A stretch of DNA of 64,000 bases from Heloderma charlesbogerti (GCA_026122225.1 JANEZZ010002675.1:806001-870000), one strand, 5' to 3'. Numbered from the stretch's first letter, positions 34,735 through 45,960 are shown. Made by a program: numbers and translations. The notes: generated by a model not told the origin, from the sequence alone.

Positions 34735-35949
34735 ACAACTTTCAGCAGATAGACCTCATCAAAGGTAGCAGCGCTCACATGATCTCAGTTTGAAAAAGGG
34801 CCAGTCTTACTAGTAAGCAGGCATAAGTAGCTGCTTACTGGTTCAGGTAGAAACAGGGGATGCAGATGATGCTATTGCCATCATGTTTATCTACGTATGG
34901 CATATATTACTATTTTTACATCTGCACATGTGCAAGCTGGCAGCGTGGGATAGCAGGGGAAGGGTTTACGTCAAAAAAGCAGTTGCCTTGTTGCCACCAC
35001 CAGCAACAAGGGCAGTTGGACTGACTAAAAGACACTGCTTTATGAAGTTTTTAAAATGTCTGAAACTGCTCTAGTTTTCAGTGAAAGGGGCATGCAGCTG
35101 TGTTAAAGCCTAAGAAACAAGTGTTACCTGCCATATGCAAAATGGATAAGATCATACTTTTATTGAATTGTCGGTGTTGGTAAGGTTGCAAGCATCTGAG
35201 CAGCGCAGACATTTTTCTTCAGGCAGGAAAGGTGAACAAAGTATACATTGTAGGGATAAATTACACACATTAAAATATATGTAATATTACCCTGTCATCC
35301 TTTTAATCTGTATCAGGAGGGCAATTAGAATCCAAGAAGTAGCACTTAGTGGGAGAATTAAACTGGGACTACATGTAGTCAGAGAAGGTGCACTGAAAAA
35401 CACTCTTTTACAAAAGTTCTTACCTATTAGCCCTTCATTAACTTTACAAAAATTACTGATCTTATATGAATTATACTTCCATTTTTCATAGCCATGGAAT
35501 TCAGTTTCCTGCCTATTTAACTAAAGCCAAGATCACCTGATGGTTTGAGAAGTTGAGAGAGATACAGTTGCATAGAAAGCAAGGTACAGGTTTCTGGAGA
35601 CAGTAAGTTCCAAAGGAAAGATGTATATGAAGTAGAAGAAGTAATCTGAAGTTTAGCCAAGAGCAAAGTATTGGCACAGTGGAAATGATGAGAAGGCAAA
35701 TAGAGAAAGAGGAAAGAAAATAGATTAAAAAGGATCAAAATACTGAGTGGGTTTAGAAACAAAAAGGAATAATTTAAACCAGATTAATAAAGACTTAAGA
35801 GCCAATGATAAATGTACAACAACAGAGACAGATAGGCAAAGCGAGAGACTGGGGGAAAAAACCCAGCAGCAGCAAATGGAGAATGTGAAGACAGTGACCT
35901 GGATCACATGTCATCACAACCCACAGTTAACAAACCATAGGTTCTTTAG

Positions 35950-36638
35950 AAGATAAGTGGGAGTGGTGCTTCCTGCTTGCTCACCCACTCTTGCTGCAAT
36001 AAGAGCATTCTTGACCTGGCTAGATGTTGTGAAAGGTTCCTCTTCACCATGAGCAGCATTCTGTGGTCATCCACTTTAGTTGTCTTCCGTGGTCTTCCAG
36101 GCCTTTTGCTGTTGCTGAGCTTGCCAGTTAATTCCTTCTTTTTCAGGATGTTCCAGACTGTTGTGCTGGCCACTCCCACTGTTTTTGCTATCTCTCTGAT
36201 GGGTTTATTTTGTTTCCTCAGCCTAATGATGGCCTCCTTCACTCGCATGGACACCTCTTTGGACCTCATATTGGGGGTTCCAGTGAACAGCTACCAAATG
36301 CGAATGTAACACTTAGAACCACCTCCAGGCCAATCTGCTTGATTGGTCATGGGGTACCCAGGAAACAGGCCACACCTGGCCATGCAGATGCTTGTCAGCC
36401 AGTCGTTCCATTACTTATGAGCCACCAACGATGGGTGTGTGTGTGTGTGTGTGTGTGTCACTTGCTGTACTTCCTGAATGGTTAGTGCCCCACTTTTGAC
36501 AAACCCCTTGAATTACAGCTGAAAGTCCTGACTTCACTCTCATCTGGATGTGTTTCCTTTCAACTTCAGTGTGGTGGTGTACAGAAGCTAACTACCAAAA
36601 CAGTTATCCTTGTTCCAATATTTCTGGCCCTGACTGTA
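35950..36638 (-). mobile_element. Tc1-like transposon, 5' part with transposase N-terminus
   Basis: Minus-strand frame 36269-35946 encodes MRSKEVSMRVKEAIIRLRKQ, then a helix-turn-helix region IREIAKTVGVASTTVWNIL and a GRPRKTT AT-hook-like motif. This is the paired-type DNA-binding half of Tc1 transposases. The catalytic DDE half is absent. A terminal inverted repeat reads, on the minus strand, cagtcagggccagaaatatt from about 36636, next to TA. A (GT)n tract lies at 36435-36459. The other end is missing near 35950. Confidence 0.8.
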
Positions 36639-37089
36639 TGTACAGTCTTCTGGGGAATTCTTAAAAGGGTTTTGTACCAGCTAGCAAAGGAAAAAAGGTG
36701 TTGCTTGGGTGTTACTTTTTTACATTAGTTGTAATGAAGACTTACCCAAGACTTCTGTAAATCTGGCTCAAACTATGGAGCATCTAGACCTGGGCCCAGG
36801 TCTTTCTCTAACTTCTGGCATAATGCTTTCTGGGGTGGGGGGTGGGGGGGGAGAGAAGCGCAACAGAGACCATCCAGTTTCATGGTTTATGGTTAATAGG
36901 CCAGCACACTGGAAATGTTCCCATCCTAGGCAATGCCTCCTTTCTATAAAACAAGCATACACATCTGCTATTCCAGTTAGGACTAACAGTGTGAAATGAC
37001 CATGAGCTTATTACAAGAGGAATCTCCTAGAAACCCAAATCTCTGCTAAGTAAGGAAGATGGGTGTGCTTGGAAATATGAGGCGGTCTG

Positions 37090-37502
37090 GTCTGGATCAC
37101 ACGAGTGAGGTTAACAGAGCAGTATCTTCAGTGAGCAGCCGAAAGTGAAGTCAAACAGCCTCTGTATGGCTGCAGCCGCTTGCGATTCACAGAACTGCAT
37201 TCACCGTTCTGTTTCAAACTGTTGCAAACGTTCGCTGTCGGTCACTGTTTATTTTTAAGTTCAAAAAAAAAAAAAACCAACCTCAAGAAGCTCTATGTGC
37301 CGTTTATTGGTAGAGGATCCAGGACTGCAGGTAAAAGCCGTTAATCCCCAGCAAGCTGCTGGGTAGGCTAACAGAGATGACAAAAGTTAATTGGAAACAT
37401 GAGCAGCGTAACAGAAGACATATTTGCCGTAATTGGGATGTAATGTCTCCACGAGAGAAAGTTTGTAAGGAGTAACTTTAGAAAAGAAGTGGCTGTTGGG
37501 AG
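37090..37502 (+). promoter_or_regulatory. NAV3: Candidate internal promoter or alternative first exon of NAV3
   Basis: Repeat-poor stretch 0.8-1.2 kb upstream of exon B with more CpG than the surrounding intron (for example aacgttcgctgtcggtc at 37225-37241 and ccgcttgcg near 37170). Two donor-like sites face the exon: gcag|gtaaaa at 37330/37331 and gggag|gtgagt at 37502/37503. There is no obvious TATA box. Exon B has an in-frame ATG at 38332 with a purine at -3, which a transcript starting here could use. This is inference from sequence only. Confidence 0.3.
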
Positions 37503-38296
37503 GTGAGTAAGCAAGTGTAATTCTTAAGCTCTCTCTTTAAAAAATGCAAGGAAACTCCTTCAAACGAACAGGATAAAAAAGAGATTTGAACTCACCAAGA
37601 AAGCCTTTTCAGCTGGCTCTTCTTATTCCAGCTGGTTTCAGTTATGAGATAAAGATATATCATGTACAATTGCTGCCTGAATAAAGAGATTATGAGTTTT
37701 CGTTTTGTGGATCTGGGTTTGATGCAGTTTTTAACAGGACTTAGCAATTGAGTGTGCTGTTATCTGAAGGATCTTCTGATGGGTTTTTTTGATGTGTGTT
37801 TTGTTTTGGATTTTTGCTCCATGTTACATTTGGGAATTTTCCAAGAAGCAAACTTCAGCAGAGTGAATTTCGCTAAGTGTAAAGCAGACAGTTTTGGTCA
37901 GAAAGATTTTCATTTTCTAGATAATAGTTTTCCAGTATTGTCTGAAGAAGGACACTTTGGCACACATTGACTTCATGCATTTATTTGAATGTAGTTACTG
38001 CTAAGTAGCACCTAAAATTAGAGTAGAGTGTTGTTTCTGCAACAATAAGAAACAGACAGTCTCTGCCAGTTTAATTGTTGGTGATTTGATCATGCTACTG
38101 TTGTTTTTTCTGGAAAGAAAAATAAAAGTGATCTTGTTGCCGTAGGTAGTGATGTGTACAAGTAATACAAAATATTGTCTAAATATTTCTTAACTGCTGT
38201 TAAGTCCCAGTTCTTTGACTGTGAAGGCAAATTTTGTTCACCTGAAGATTTTCCAAAAACAAAAGTATCAGAATTCTCTTGTCTTTTTCTCTCCAG

Positions 38297-39416
38297 AGCC
38301 AGCAGACAATTTAGCTTCCCAGCCCACAGGAATGAATGAAAATGCACCATCTTCAGTCCAAAGCAGCAGTAGCAACAATGCTGCCAGTTGCAATAATTCC
38401 TCAGCTATCCCCCAGCCCAACTCTGCCGTTAAACCCTGGCGCAGCAAGTCACTTAGTGCTAAGCACACAGCCACGTCTTCCATATTAACAGTAAAGCAGC
38501 AGGTTCAAGAATCTCCAAAACCCTCTCCAGAGATGGTCAAAACAACTCCCAATGGGCAGAAATCCATGCTTGAGAAACTGAAACTCTTTAATACAAAAGG
38601 TGGCTCTAAAGCAGGAGGGTCAACCCTTGAATGTCCAGGGTCTCTTGATACTAGTTGTGAAAGATCGGAGGCCCTCCCTACCTTTGAGGAAAGCGAAGAA
38701 ATGGATGCTGTAAATCGGAATGTGAACAACCCAGGACCAACATCTAATAGTCCCAAAATTGCACTTAAGGGAATTGCACAAAGAACGTTTAGTCGGGCAC
38801 TGACCAACAAGAAGAGTTCCCCAAAGGGCAACGAGAAAGAAAAAGAGAAGCAGAAAGATAAAGAAAAGGACAAAAACAAAGACATTGCAAAGAGAACGTC
38901 TGTAACTGAGAGAGCAGACATAAAAGAGGAGCTGAAAGAAGAACAGACTACACCAGCTACAACAGAGATGCCAAAAAAATCCTCCAAGATCGCAAGCTTT
39001 ATCCCTAAAGGAGGAAAGCTAAACAGTGCCAAGAAGGAGGCATCTGCCCCTTCGCACAGTGGAATACCAAAACCAGGGATGAAAAACACCACAGGGAAAT
39101 CCTCAAGTGCCCCAAGTTGTTCTGCAAAGGAAGGCGAGAGAAGCCGCAGCGGGAAGTCTGCCTCAGGCCTCTCTCATCAGAAGCCCCAGCTAGACAGCAG
39201 GAATTCGAGTTCCACATCAAGTTTGGCCTCCTCTGAAGGAAGAGGAATAGGAGGGGTGCCTGCTCTGAGTACTAGCAGCAGTAGCCAAACTGTCAATGGG
39301 CCAACGAGTAGTACCACACAGACCACAGGAAGCAATACCGTGAGTGTTCAGCTACCTCATCCACAACAGCAATACAGCCACCCAAATACTGCCACAGTAG
39401 CACCATTCATGTACAG
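38297..39416 (+). CDS. NAV3: NAV3 internal exon B (1,120 bp, large Ser-rich exon)
   Basis: Largest exon in the window, encoding about 373 residues of the disordered central region of NAV3. The acceptor is ctctccag and the donor CAG|gtgggt. It begins with two bases completing the Glu codon from exon A and ends with 'ag' of an Arg codon finished by exon C. The open frame extends upstream of the acceptor but that part is intronic. Features by exon residue: KPWRSKSLSAKHTA (about 46-59), GQKSMLEKLKLFN (about 87-99), a Lys/Glu-rich charged run (about 177-197), KKSSKIASFIPKGGK with SFIP at 234-237, and PSHSGIPKPG with SGIP at 255-258. SxIP motifs bind EB proteins and place partners on growing microtubule ends (family knowledge). 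The wording, including GSNTVSVQLP and HPNTATVAPF, fits NAV3 better than NAV2. Confidence 0.97.
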
Positions 39417-39801
39417 GTGGGTGTAACTTTTTAAGCATGATGTATTGTGTGTGACCCTTCCAGTACAGTCCAATTCTTCTGTGCTGGGGTTTTCTTTTAG
39501 GAAGAGTATGAAAAAAACTACAGTAGTTGCTTGAGCGTTTGCTTTTTTAAATCTGCCTAGGGCCTACTATACTTCTCCCCCTCACTTTTTTGATCTCGTT
39601 AGCTGTGAAAGGTTTTTAAAAATGCTGTGAGAAGAGACAACGCAACTATGTATCTGCAGGCTATAAATAATATTCTGATAAATGTATAAGATCTTGGTTA
39701 GTTATCTTTGGGCCAAACCTTAATGACATGGGGCTGCCCTGGGTTCATAATTGAAAAACATTCTCCCTAACTATATAGTGCATATTTACAATACAGCTCT
39801 T

Positions 39802-39880
39802 TATACGTCTACTCAGAAGTACATTTCATTGAGTTCAGTGGGGCTTACCTCCAGGTACGTTGGTATAGGATTACAGCCTT
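39802..39880. mobile_element. Harbinger-like short MITE
   Basis: 'cgtctactcagaagtacatt' faces 'ataggattacagcctta', with the family core 'cattgagttcagtggggctt'. The left terminus is eroded. Confidence 0.6.
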
Positions 39881-40005
39881 AAATACTGACAACATTTCTT
39901 AAAAGTAGCTTCTCTGGTTTAAATGCAGTTTAAATTCCATAGACACAATCTAAGGGTAATGGACTAGTCAGATAATCAGTGTTTTTGAGTGTCACCCTAA
40001 ACCAT

Positions 40006-40141
40006 AGGTAGGCATCTTGTGGCTCTCCAGATGTTTTGGCCTTCATCTCTCATGATCCCTCACCATTGGCTATGCTCGCTAAGGCTGATGGGAGTTTTAG
40101 GCCAAAACGTGTAAGGGGCCACAAGTTACCTACCCCTGCCG
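40006..40141. mobile_element. Short hAT-like MITE with perfect 8-bp duplication
   Basis: Palindromic 136-bp element ('aggtaggcatcttgtggctc' to 'gccacaagttacctaccc') flanked by identical TAAACCAT at 39998-40005 and 40142-40149. An 8-bp duplication is diagnostic of hAT insertion. Confidence 0.85.
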
Positions 40142-40149
40142 TAAACCAT

Positions 40150-40460
40150 CATTAACATAACATGAGTGAGCCACAGCTGAGAGGATGAGTTTGGAAGTTT
40201 TTGCTTTTACTGTTGTTTAACCACAACTTGTTGTGTTGTCCAGACCATCATACTGTGGCTAACATTAAGTATGGTTAGTTTCAAACAAGCCAAATACAAA
40301 CTGTAGTTTATGAAAATGGCTTGTTGAAACTAACCATAGTCCTGGTCTGGATGGCACAGTAAGAGATGGGGAAGGGAGATGGGGGAATACACAAGCCTGC
40401 ATGCGGCTTGTTCACATTGCGCCTAACCATGGTTTAGCATAATGGTCGAAAGTGGCCAGT
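40150..40460. mobile_element. Foldback MITE family C, diverged
   Basis: 'gtatggttagtttcaaacaa' pairs with 'cttgttgaaactaaccata' around 40270-40341, and 'caacttgttgtgttgtcc' with 'cacattgcgcctaaccatgg' recalls 19295-19651. The borders are uncertain. Confidence 0.45.
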
Positions 40461-41369
40461 GACTAACTGATTGCTGCTTTAAACATGTTTTGCAGCACAG
40501 TGGGAACAGAACTGATTTATTTTGGATGATGCTGACAAATCATACAGTGTACTTACAGGATCATGAATTATGCAATAGATAGCCATGACTTTTCTAGAAC
40601 TTTGCCTTTCTTCAAGGACATTATTTGACCTCTTACACTAGAAAGATCAAATCCTTCTGAAAACAGTAATACTTACAATTAAAGTACTCCTTCCCAGCAT
40701 AAGTTGATACATGATGCAATTGGGGCTGGTTCACATGTGATCCTGGCAAACAGCAGGCTTGGGAACAAGAATTGGCTTCTGTGCTCTACACGCAGCAGGG
40801 CATAGTGCATGAGCCTGAAGCTCACTTGCTACTCATACAACTTACATCTCATGGCTGTGCATGAACAAATCTATGGTGTGTGAATCAGCCTACAGTCCTC
40901 TGTTGCAAGAATAACACGTGGGAGCTTGTCAGAACTTAATTTCAAGCAAGGACTAGCCAACACCTTACACTTCCCATTAAAAGCTTAGTCCATAATTTTG
41001 TGTTGACTCAAATTTATCTATGATGAGCAGCCGCCAGTACTTCATAGTGTGAATGCACAGGGATAGAGACTTATATCTCAGTTCATACATTTAGCCAGGA
41101 CAGTCTTGGAATATCATGACAGAGAATAGCTTACAGTATGGAGTGGGCCTTCCACATGAACACTTCACATGAAGTGAAGATTCAGTTTGCATTCTCTTTC
41201 CACACATTTTGAAACAGTAAGAATCATGTGAACTGGGCCTCTACATGATTGGGCATTTATGTGGATGGGGTGTGGTTCACACTGCAGGCCCTCTGTGTAG
41301 TGGAGAGGAGGGCCTGGACCATGCTTATGAAATGCCACTCAGATGAATATATGAACCAGGCTTGAATGT

Positions 41370-41500
41370 GGGAAACCCAGGTTCCATTTTCTGCTCACTT
41401 ACAAAGGTTAGTGGGTAGCCTTGGACCAAACAGTCTCACATACTTGTTGTGCATGGCTAAAACGTTATGCTCCTAGGGGGAAATGCATGATGAATAAATG
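41370..41500 (+). mobile_element. SINE family B remnant
   Basis: 'gggaaacccaggttccattt' and 'gggtagccttggaccaaac' match the middle of the family B SINE. It is strongly degraded. Confidence 0.4.
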
Positions 41501-41907
41501 AAACAAATAAGTAAAAAAAGAAGAAAAAAAAAATAGCTGAAACAAAAAGCCTGCATTTCATTCCATAACATGAACTCTATTATAGTCAGTGATGGTTGAT
41601 CCTTGAGCCACCAATATGGGTTGTTGACCAGGCTGAAGACTTAATTTAAAACTGAAGGTATTTGAAAGGCCACTCAAGGGCCTGAAAAGCCTGTATTTGA
41701 TAGTGAATATTTCATATTTTTTACAGTTCAGTGCTTGTTTCCATTTCTAGGACATAGCTCAACATGGGACTAATGAATTATGTAAAGTCAGTCTGCCAGG
41801 GAGAGGACACAGTGCTAGATGGCAAGTGCTGCTGTTTTGGTGCTGGAATTCTTTTTGGCATATGAATGACTAAATTTTCCTCTCTGTCTCTCTGTTTTGC
41901 GCTTAAG

Positions 41908-42026
41908 ATCCCAGACAGACAATGAAGGGAATGTAACAGCTGAGCCCAGCACTGGAGGGGTGAGCACAAGCATGGATTCTGCTCCTTACACTAAAACCGG
42001 ACAGCCTATTCTAGAAGATCTTTCTG
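41908..42026 (+). CDS. NAV3: NAV3 internal exon C (119 bp)
   Basis: The acceptor is gcttaag and the donor CTG|gtaaga. The first base completes the Arg codon opened by exon B, giving the junction peptide FMYRSQTDNEGNVTAEPS. The exon continues with a Ser/Thr-rich stretch and TKTGQPILEDLSG, and ends with the first base of a Gly codon. It shows no known fold and is probably a linker before the conserved coiled-coil segment of exon D. The SQTDNEGNVTAE wording is NAV3-like. The open frame continues past the donor but soon reaches a stop in the intron. Confidence 0.95.
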
Positions 42027-42696
42027 GTAAGACACGGGATGCATTGAATGTGTTGGCTCTGTTAATACAGGGGAATAAAGGGTGGGGCTAAGTGAGATTC
42101 AGTAGCTACTACTATCTCCCTCAGTAGTGGGAGGGAGGTCAGTGTGCATGTTTATTCTTAGTCCTTCGTTGTTGTGACTCAAGACAGCTGCACTGCTCAG
42201 TGTCCTCATTTCTGATGCAGCAGATGCTCAGAGTCTTACAAGTAAAGGCCTGAAGAACCAAGCATTCTCTCTTGTATAGAAATTTGACTGGCGTTCATTT
42301 AATTCCTTTTGTCACTTTTTAAAATTCATCAATCCAGGAAAATTTGCAATTTAGTTTCAAAGTGAAATTTCACGTTGTGGAAATTTCAGCTGGTCCTCCT
42401 GTTGAATTTCATTTTTGTTTTGGGTAAATTGTGTAACTTTGATTTTAAAATAAATAGATTCCTGGGTTTTATTCGTGCTCAGTTTTGTTGCTTAAATGTC
42501 ATTTAAAAAACTGAAGCTGGGACATTGCTGTAAATGTTGGTTGAACCCTCTTTATTTATGAGCAGAGATGTTTCTTATTTTTAAAGTTAGAATGCTTTGA
42601 TTCATCTACATTAATCACTTTCATTCAGAAGTTTGGTGATGAGAAGGGGAATCGGAATGAGTGCATACCATTTATGCATACCAACTTTGAAACTGA

Positions 42697-43017
42697 GGGT
42701 TGGATCCAATGCTGCCCTTGCATGGGCAGCCCAGGCCCGCTGGTGGCGGCATCTGTGTGGCCCCTACCACTGGCGACCACAATGTAGCGCTTCCAGGGGC
42801 AAGCACCAAAACGAGTGGAAACACTTGTTTCTGGATGGGGCGTGACCTGTCCCTTGTGTTTCCACTCGTTTCGGTGCTTGCCCCTGGAAGCACTACATCA
42901 TGGCCACCAGTGGTAGAGGCCATGGACACGCTACTGCCACTGCCAGGGCTGGCTGTGCGCACGCCGCAGGTGGCAGGCCTGGGCCACTCACGCCAGGGCA
43001 GGATTGGGGTCCAACCC
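42697..43017. mobile_element. Foldback MITE, 321 bp, GC-rich
   Basis: Terminal inverted repeats are gggttggatccaatgctgcc (left) and its partner ending ttggggtccaaccc (right). The arms pair through 'cttccaggggcaagcacc' and 'ggtgcttgcccctggaag' and 'cgagtggaaacac' and 'gtgtttccactcg', so most of the element folds back around 42838. It is flanked by TGA on the left and TAA on the right. Similar peptides read from both strands result from the symmetry. Confidence 0.75.
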
Positions 43018-43419
43018 TAATTAACCATAAGTATTGTATTTATAACAGCGGTATGATGTAGTGATGTGAAAAACCCATATTCTTTGCTCGCTGCTCATAT
43101 TTCTTCAATATGATTCCTAAGTTCAAGAAACAAATCAGCCACTTCTCACAAGTCTGGAAACTGATAGACCTTAAATATTAGAAACACTTTGTATTCCTAA
43201 TTTCCTCTTTGCATAGAAGATTATGTAAAACGCATGTGCTCCTTATGTATAAAGCTTCCTTGCTAAGTCAGAGAGCAATCCTCAGTGAGCAAAGTGGTGG
43301 GAGATAGGGGTGGTTTTACTGGGCTTTTTAGCCTGGCAGATTTTTTAAAAATTCCCTACCATTGAAAATGGGGGTGGCAGGGTGGGGATTAGCTGTGCCA
43401 ACTCCAAGTTGTATAACTG

Positions 43420-43690
43420 AGGGGCCCAATCCTGGAGGCCCTAGGGGGAGTGTGGGGGGCTTTGGATACAACAGCCCTGGAACCCTCGAACTCCCAACCC
43501 TGGAACTCTCCTTGCAGGGCTAACCAATGGTGGGAACACTGCTAGTGGTAGAGTTATGCCCACAAACTTCTTTGCTGGCATAACTGGGGCCTCTACAGTG
43601 GGTTTAGTCCCCTCCCTATCAGTGGGGCTTCTCTCTACTGGCAAAAGGGCTTGTCTACCATAACCTAAAGCCCATCATCCAGGATATCTG
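43420..43690. mobile_element. Possible MITE (unclassified)
   Basis: 'ggggcccaatcctggagg' and 'gggttaggattgctctgccc' are weakly inverted termini recalling the AATCCT/AGGATT arms of the Harbinger-like MITEs. The interior is unfamiliar. Confidence 0.3.
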
Positions 43691-44424
43691 GGGGTTAGGA
43701 TTGCTCTGCCCATTACCTTATTCAAACTAGAACATATATGTAGAACATGATTGCATTTATGTACATGTTAGAACTGAAATTGCCGCAAGGAATAGTTGAG
43801 AATTACATCTTTCATAACAACATAGCAAGAAGTCCAGCATCCCGCTTCCCACAGTGGCCAGCATGTTAGGTCCAGGAAGCCCAGAATCTGGGCATGAAGC
43901 CCTCTGCTGCTGTTTCCATCCAGCAACTGGATCCATCATTGACTAGAATTGGTTCACAAAATATTCAACTCAGTAGAGACCACAGAAGGTGAAGGTTTGA
44001 CTAAACCATAAAAAGAGGAAAGGGAAAGTATTACTTATATTCTCGGAGAGGTTTTGCTCTCCTCCACTCATTAGTACAAGAAAATACATTTATAGTGCTG
44101 GGAAACCTCTGCTTTCCTTTATGGGGAATTGGTATAGGCAAATAATAAGAACCATATTTCTAGGTAAGAGGAGTGGCCCCCTCCATTTTAGCTTCACAAA
44201 CCACAGTTTGGTTTGTGCATGACCACAGTATACTATATTGTAGACATCCTTTCTTTGTGAGTCAAGTAGCCCAAACTACCTTAGCTACTTGAGATAAACA
44301 AAACGTTAGGCAGGGGTAGGAGATTATCTGATTCTATCACATGCAACAAAACCAATTTTCGATCTAATTCAGTTGAACAGTGTAAGATGTTTACTGCATG
44401 TGACTAGTATGTCTTTCCAAGACA

Positions 44425-45960
44425 GATATGCATTCATTCATTCATTCATTCATTCATTCATTCATTTATTATATTTCTGTACTGCCCAATAGCTGAAGCT
44501 CTCTGGGCAGTATAGAAGTCCTGGTGGTGATATGCTACCTTCAGTATTGGAGGCAGTATGCCTGTGTACACCAGTTGCTGGGGAACATGGGTGGGAGGGT
44601 GCTGTTCCACTCCTGTCCTGTTTGTAGTTTTCCGGTTGACAGCTGCTTGGCTACTGTTTGAACAGAATGCTGGACTGGATGGACCCTTGGTCTGATCTAG
44701 CATGGCTCTTCTTATGTTCTTATGGCAGTTCACAACAATTAAAACCACAAAATACAGCATAAAATACAATATAAAATTTAAAAGTTTAAAACTACCATAT
44801 AAAAGTAAAACCAAAATAAAACCTAGCAGCAAGGCAAAGATTTAAAATACAATAACAGATTAACTTGGTCCCAAATGGTTTAAGGCTTTAAAGGTCAAAA
44901 CCAGCACTTTGAATTGGACTTGGAAACACGCCGGCAACCAGCGCAGCTGGCACAGTATAGGCATTATGTGATCGAATAGCCTCGCTCCCACCAATACTCA
45001 AGTGGCCGCATTCTGCACAAGCTGGAGTTTCTGAACCGTCTTCAAAGGCAGCCCCGGGTATAGTGCATTACAGTAGGACAGCCTGGACGTCACTATTGCG
45101 TGGATAACTGAGGCAAGGACCATCCTCTCCAGATAGGGCTGCAGCTGGCATACCAGCCTAAGCTGGTAAAAAGCACTCCTGGACACTGCAGCCATCTGGG
45201 CTTCCCCGGTTAGCTCAGAGTCCAGCAGGACTCCCGGACTGCACACTTGGTCTTTTAGGGGGAGTGCAACCCCATCTAAGACCAATTGTAAACTTCCATC
45301 TGAAGTAGTTGGTTTCCCAGCCCACAGTACCTCTGCCTTGTCTGGATTAAGTTTCGGTTTGTTCACCCTCATCCATCCCAAAACAGCCTCCAGGCACTGG
45401 TTCAAGAGTTCCACAGCCTCCCTGGGATGTGCAGATGGAAAAGAGAGGTAGAGCTAAGTACCATGAGTATATCATTGGATATTTCAGCCCAAACCTCCTG
45501 ATGACTTCCCCCAGCGGTTTCATGTAGATGTTAAAAAGCATACGGGACAAGATAAAACTTTGCAGCACCCACAGGCTAATGGCCATGGGGTGGAACAGAA
45601 GTCCCCCAGCACCACCTTCTGAGACCTGTCCTCCAGAAAGGACCGGAACCACTTTAAAACCGTGCCACCCAATCCAGATAAATAATCCAGAAGGATACCA
45701 TGGTCAATGGTATCAAAAGCTGTTGAAAGGTCCAGAAGAACCAACAGGATTGCAGTCCCCCCCATCCATTCCCCAGCATAAGTCGTCAACCAGGGCGACC
45801 AAGGCTGTTTCTGTCCCATAACAAGGTTGGACACCTGACTGGAATGGATCCGAGTAATCAGTTTCATCCCAAACAGCTTGGAGATGTGAGGCCACCACCC
45901 ACTCCAGCACCTTCAGCACCTTCTGATGTATGGTTGACGGTGACATATGAGATAATTTTT
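44425..45960 (-). mobile_element. L2/CR1-like LINE, 1.5 kb, 5'-truncated, with nested CR1 end
   Basis: The 3' end lies at a (CATT)n tract (44425-44465) and the 3' UTR follows to about 44900, interrupted at 44511-44724. Frame 45414-44998 encodes KPKLNPDKAEVLWAG, then IVTSRLSYCNALYPGLPLKT and KLQLVQNAA, the C-terminal part of ORF2. Frames 45652-45347 and 45867-45520 give broken RT pieces (LLVLLDLSTAFDTIDHGILL is motif A). The copy is frameshifted and dead. Confidence 0.85.
44511..44724 (+). mobile_element. CR1-type 3' end nested in the LINE 3' UTR
   Basis: 'ggaggcagtatgcctgtg', 'agttgctggggaacatgg' and 'ggtctgatctagcatggctc' match the ends at 25760 and 57800. The surrounding LINE shows the empty site in its relative at 54400 ('gctctctggac|aattcac'). 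GGCAGT repeats at 44506-44511 and 44724-44729 are the likely short target duplication. Confidence 0.8.

Larger units (their letters stand above)
1804..38296 (+). other. NAV3: NAV3 intron of 36.5 kb, transposon-rich
   Basis: The intron runs from donor gtaagt at 1804 to acceptor ctctccag ending at 38296. Recognisable elements are listed separately. The stretches between them show nothing I can name beyond short A/T-rich intronic DNA: 1810-3580, 7835-8085, 8210-9430, 9565-9965, 14545-15165, 15615-16280, 16890-17320, 17910-19290, 19655-20090, 21660-22090, 23065-24240, 25765-28060, 28470-29310, 30510-30985, 31495-32770, 34335-35950 and 36640-37075. Within them are (CA)n at 23030-23047, (ATTG/TTGA)n at 30044-30078 and (AT)n at 34689-34731. 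Confidence 0.85.
39417..41907 (+). other. NAV3: NAV3 intron (2.5 kb)
   Basis: The intron runs from donor gtgggt to acceptor gcttaag. It holds a Harbinger-like MITE half (39802-39880), a hAT-like MITE (40006-40141), a degraded foldback element (about 40150-40460) and a SINE B remnant (41370-41500). 40470-41360 and 41510-41890 show nothing I can name. Confidence 0.85.

Noticed and set aside
38215..38296. Open frame upstream of exon B beginning MTVKANFVHLK
   Set aside because: It lies before a clear polypyrimidine tract and acceptor AG, and the phase with exon A fits only a start at 38297. It is chance intronic frame.
38505..39092. 195-codon minus-strand frame opposite NAV3 exon B
   Set aside because: It is a mirror of the Ser/Lys-rich coding strand, giving a Phe/Leu/Ser-rich peptide without independent support.
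42672..43020. Opposing frames of 96 and 106 codons with similar peptides
   Set aside because: They lie wholly inside the foldback MITE and reflect its symmetry.
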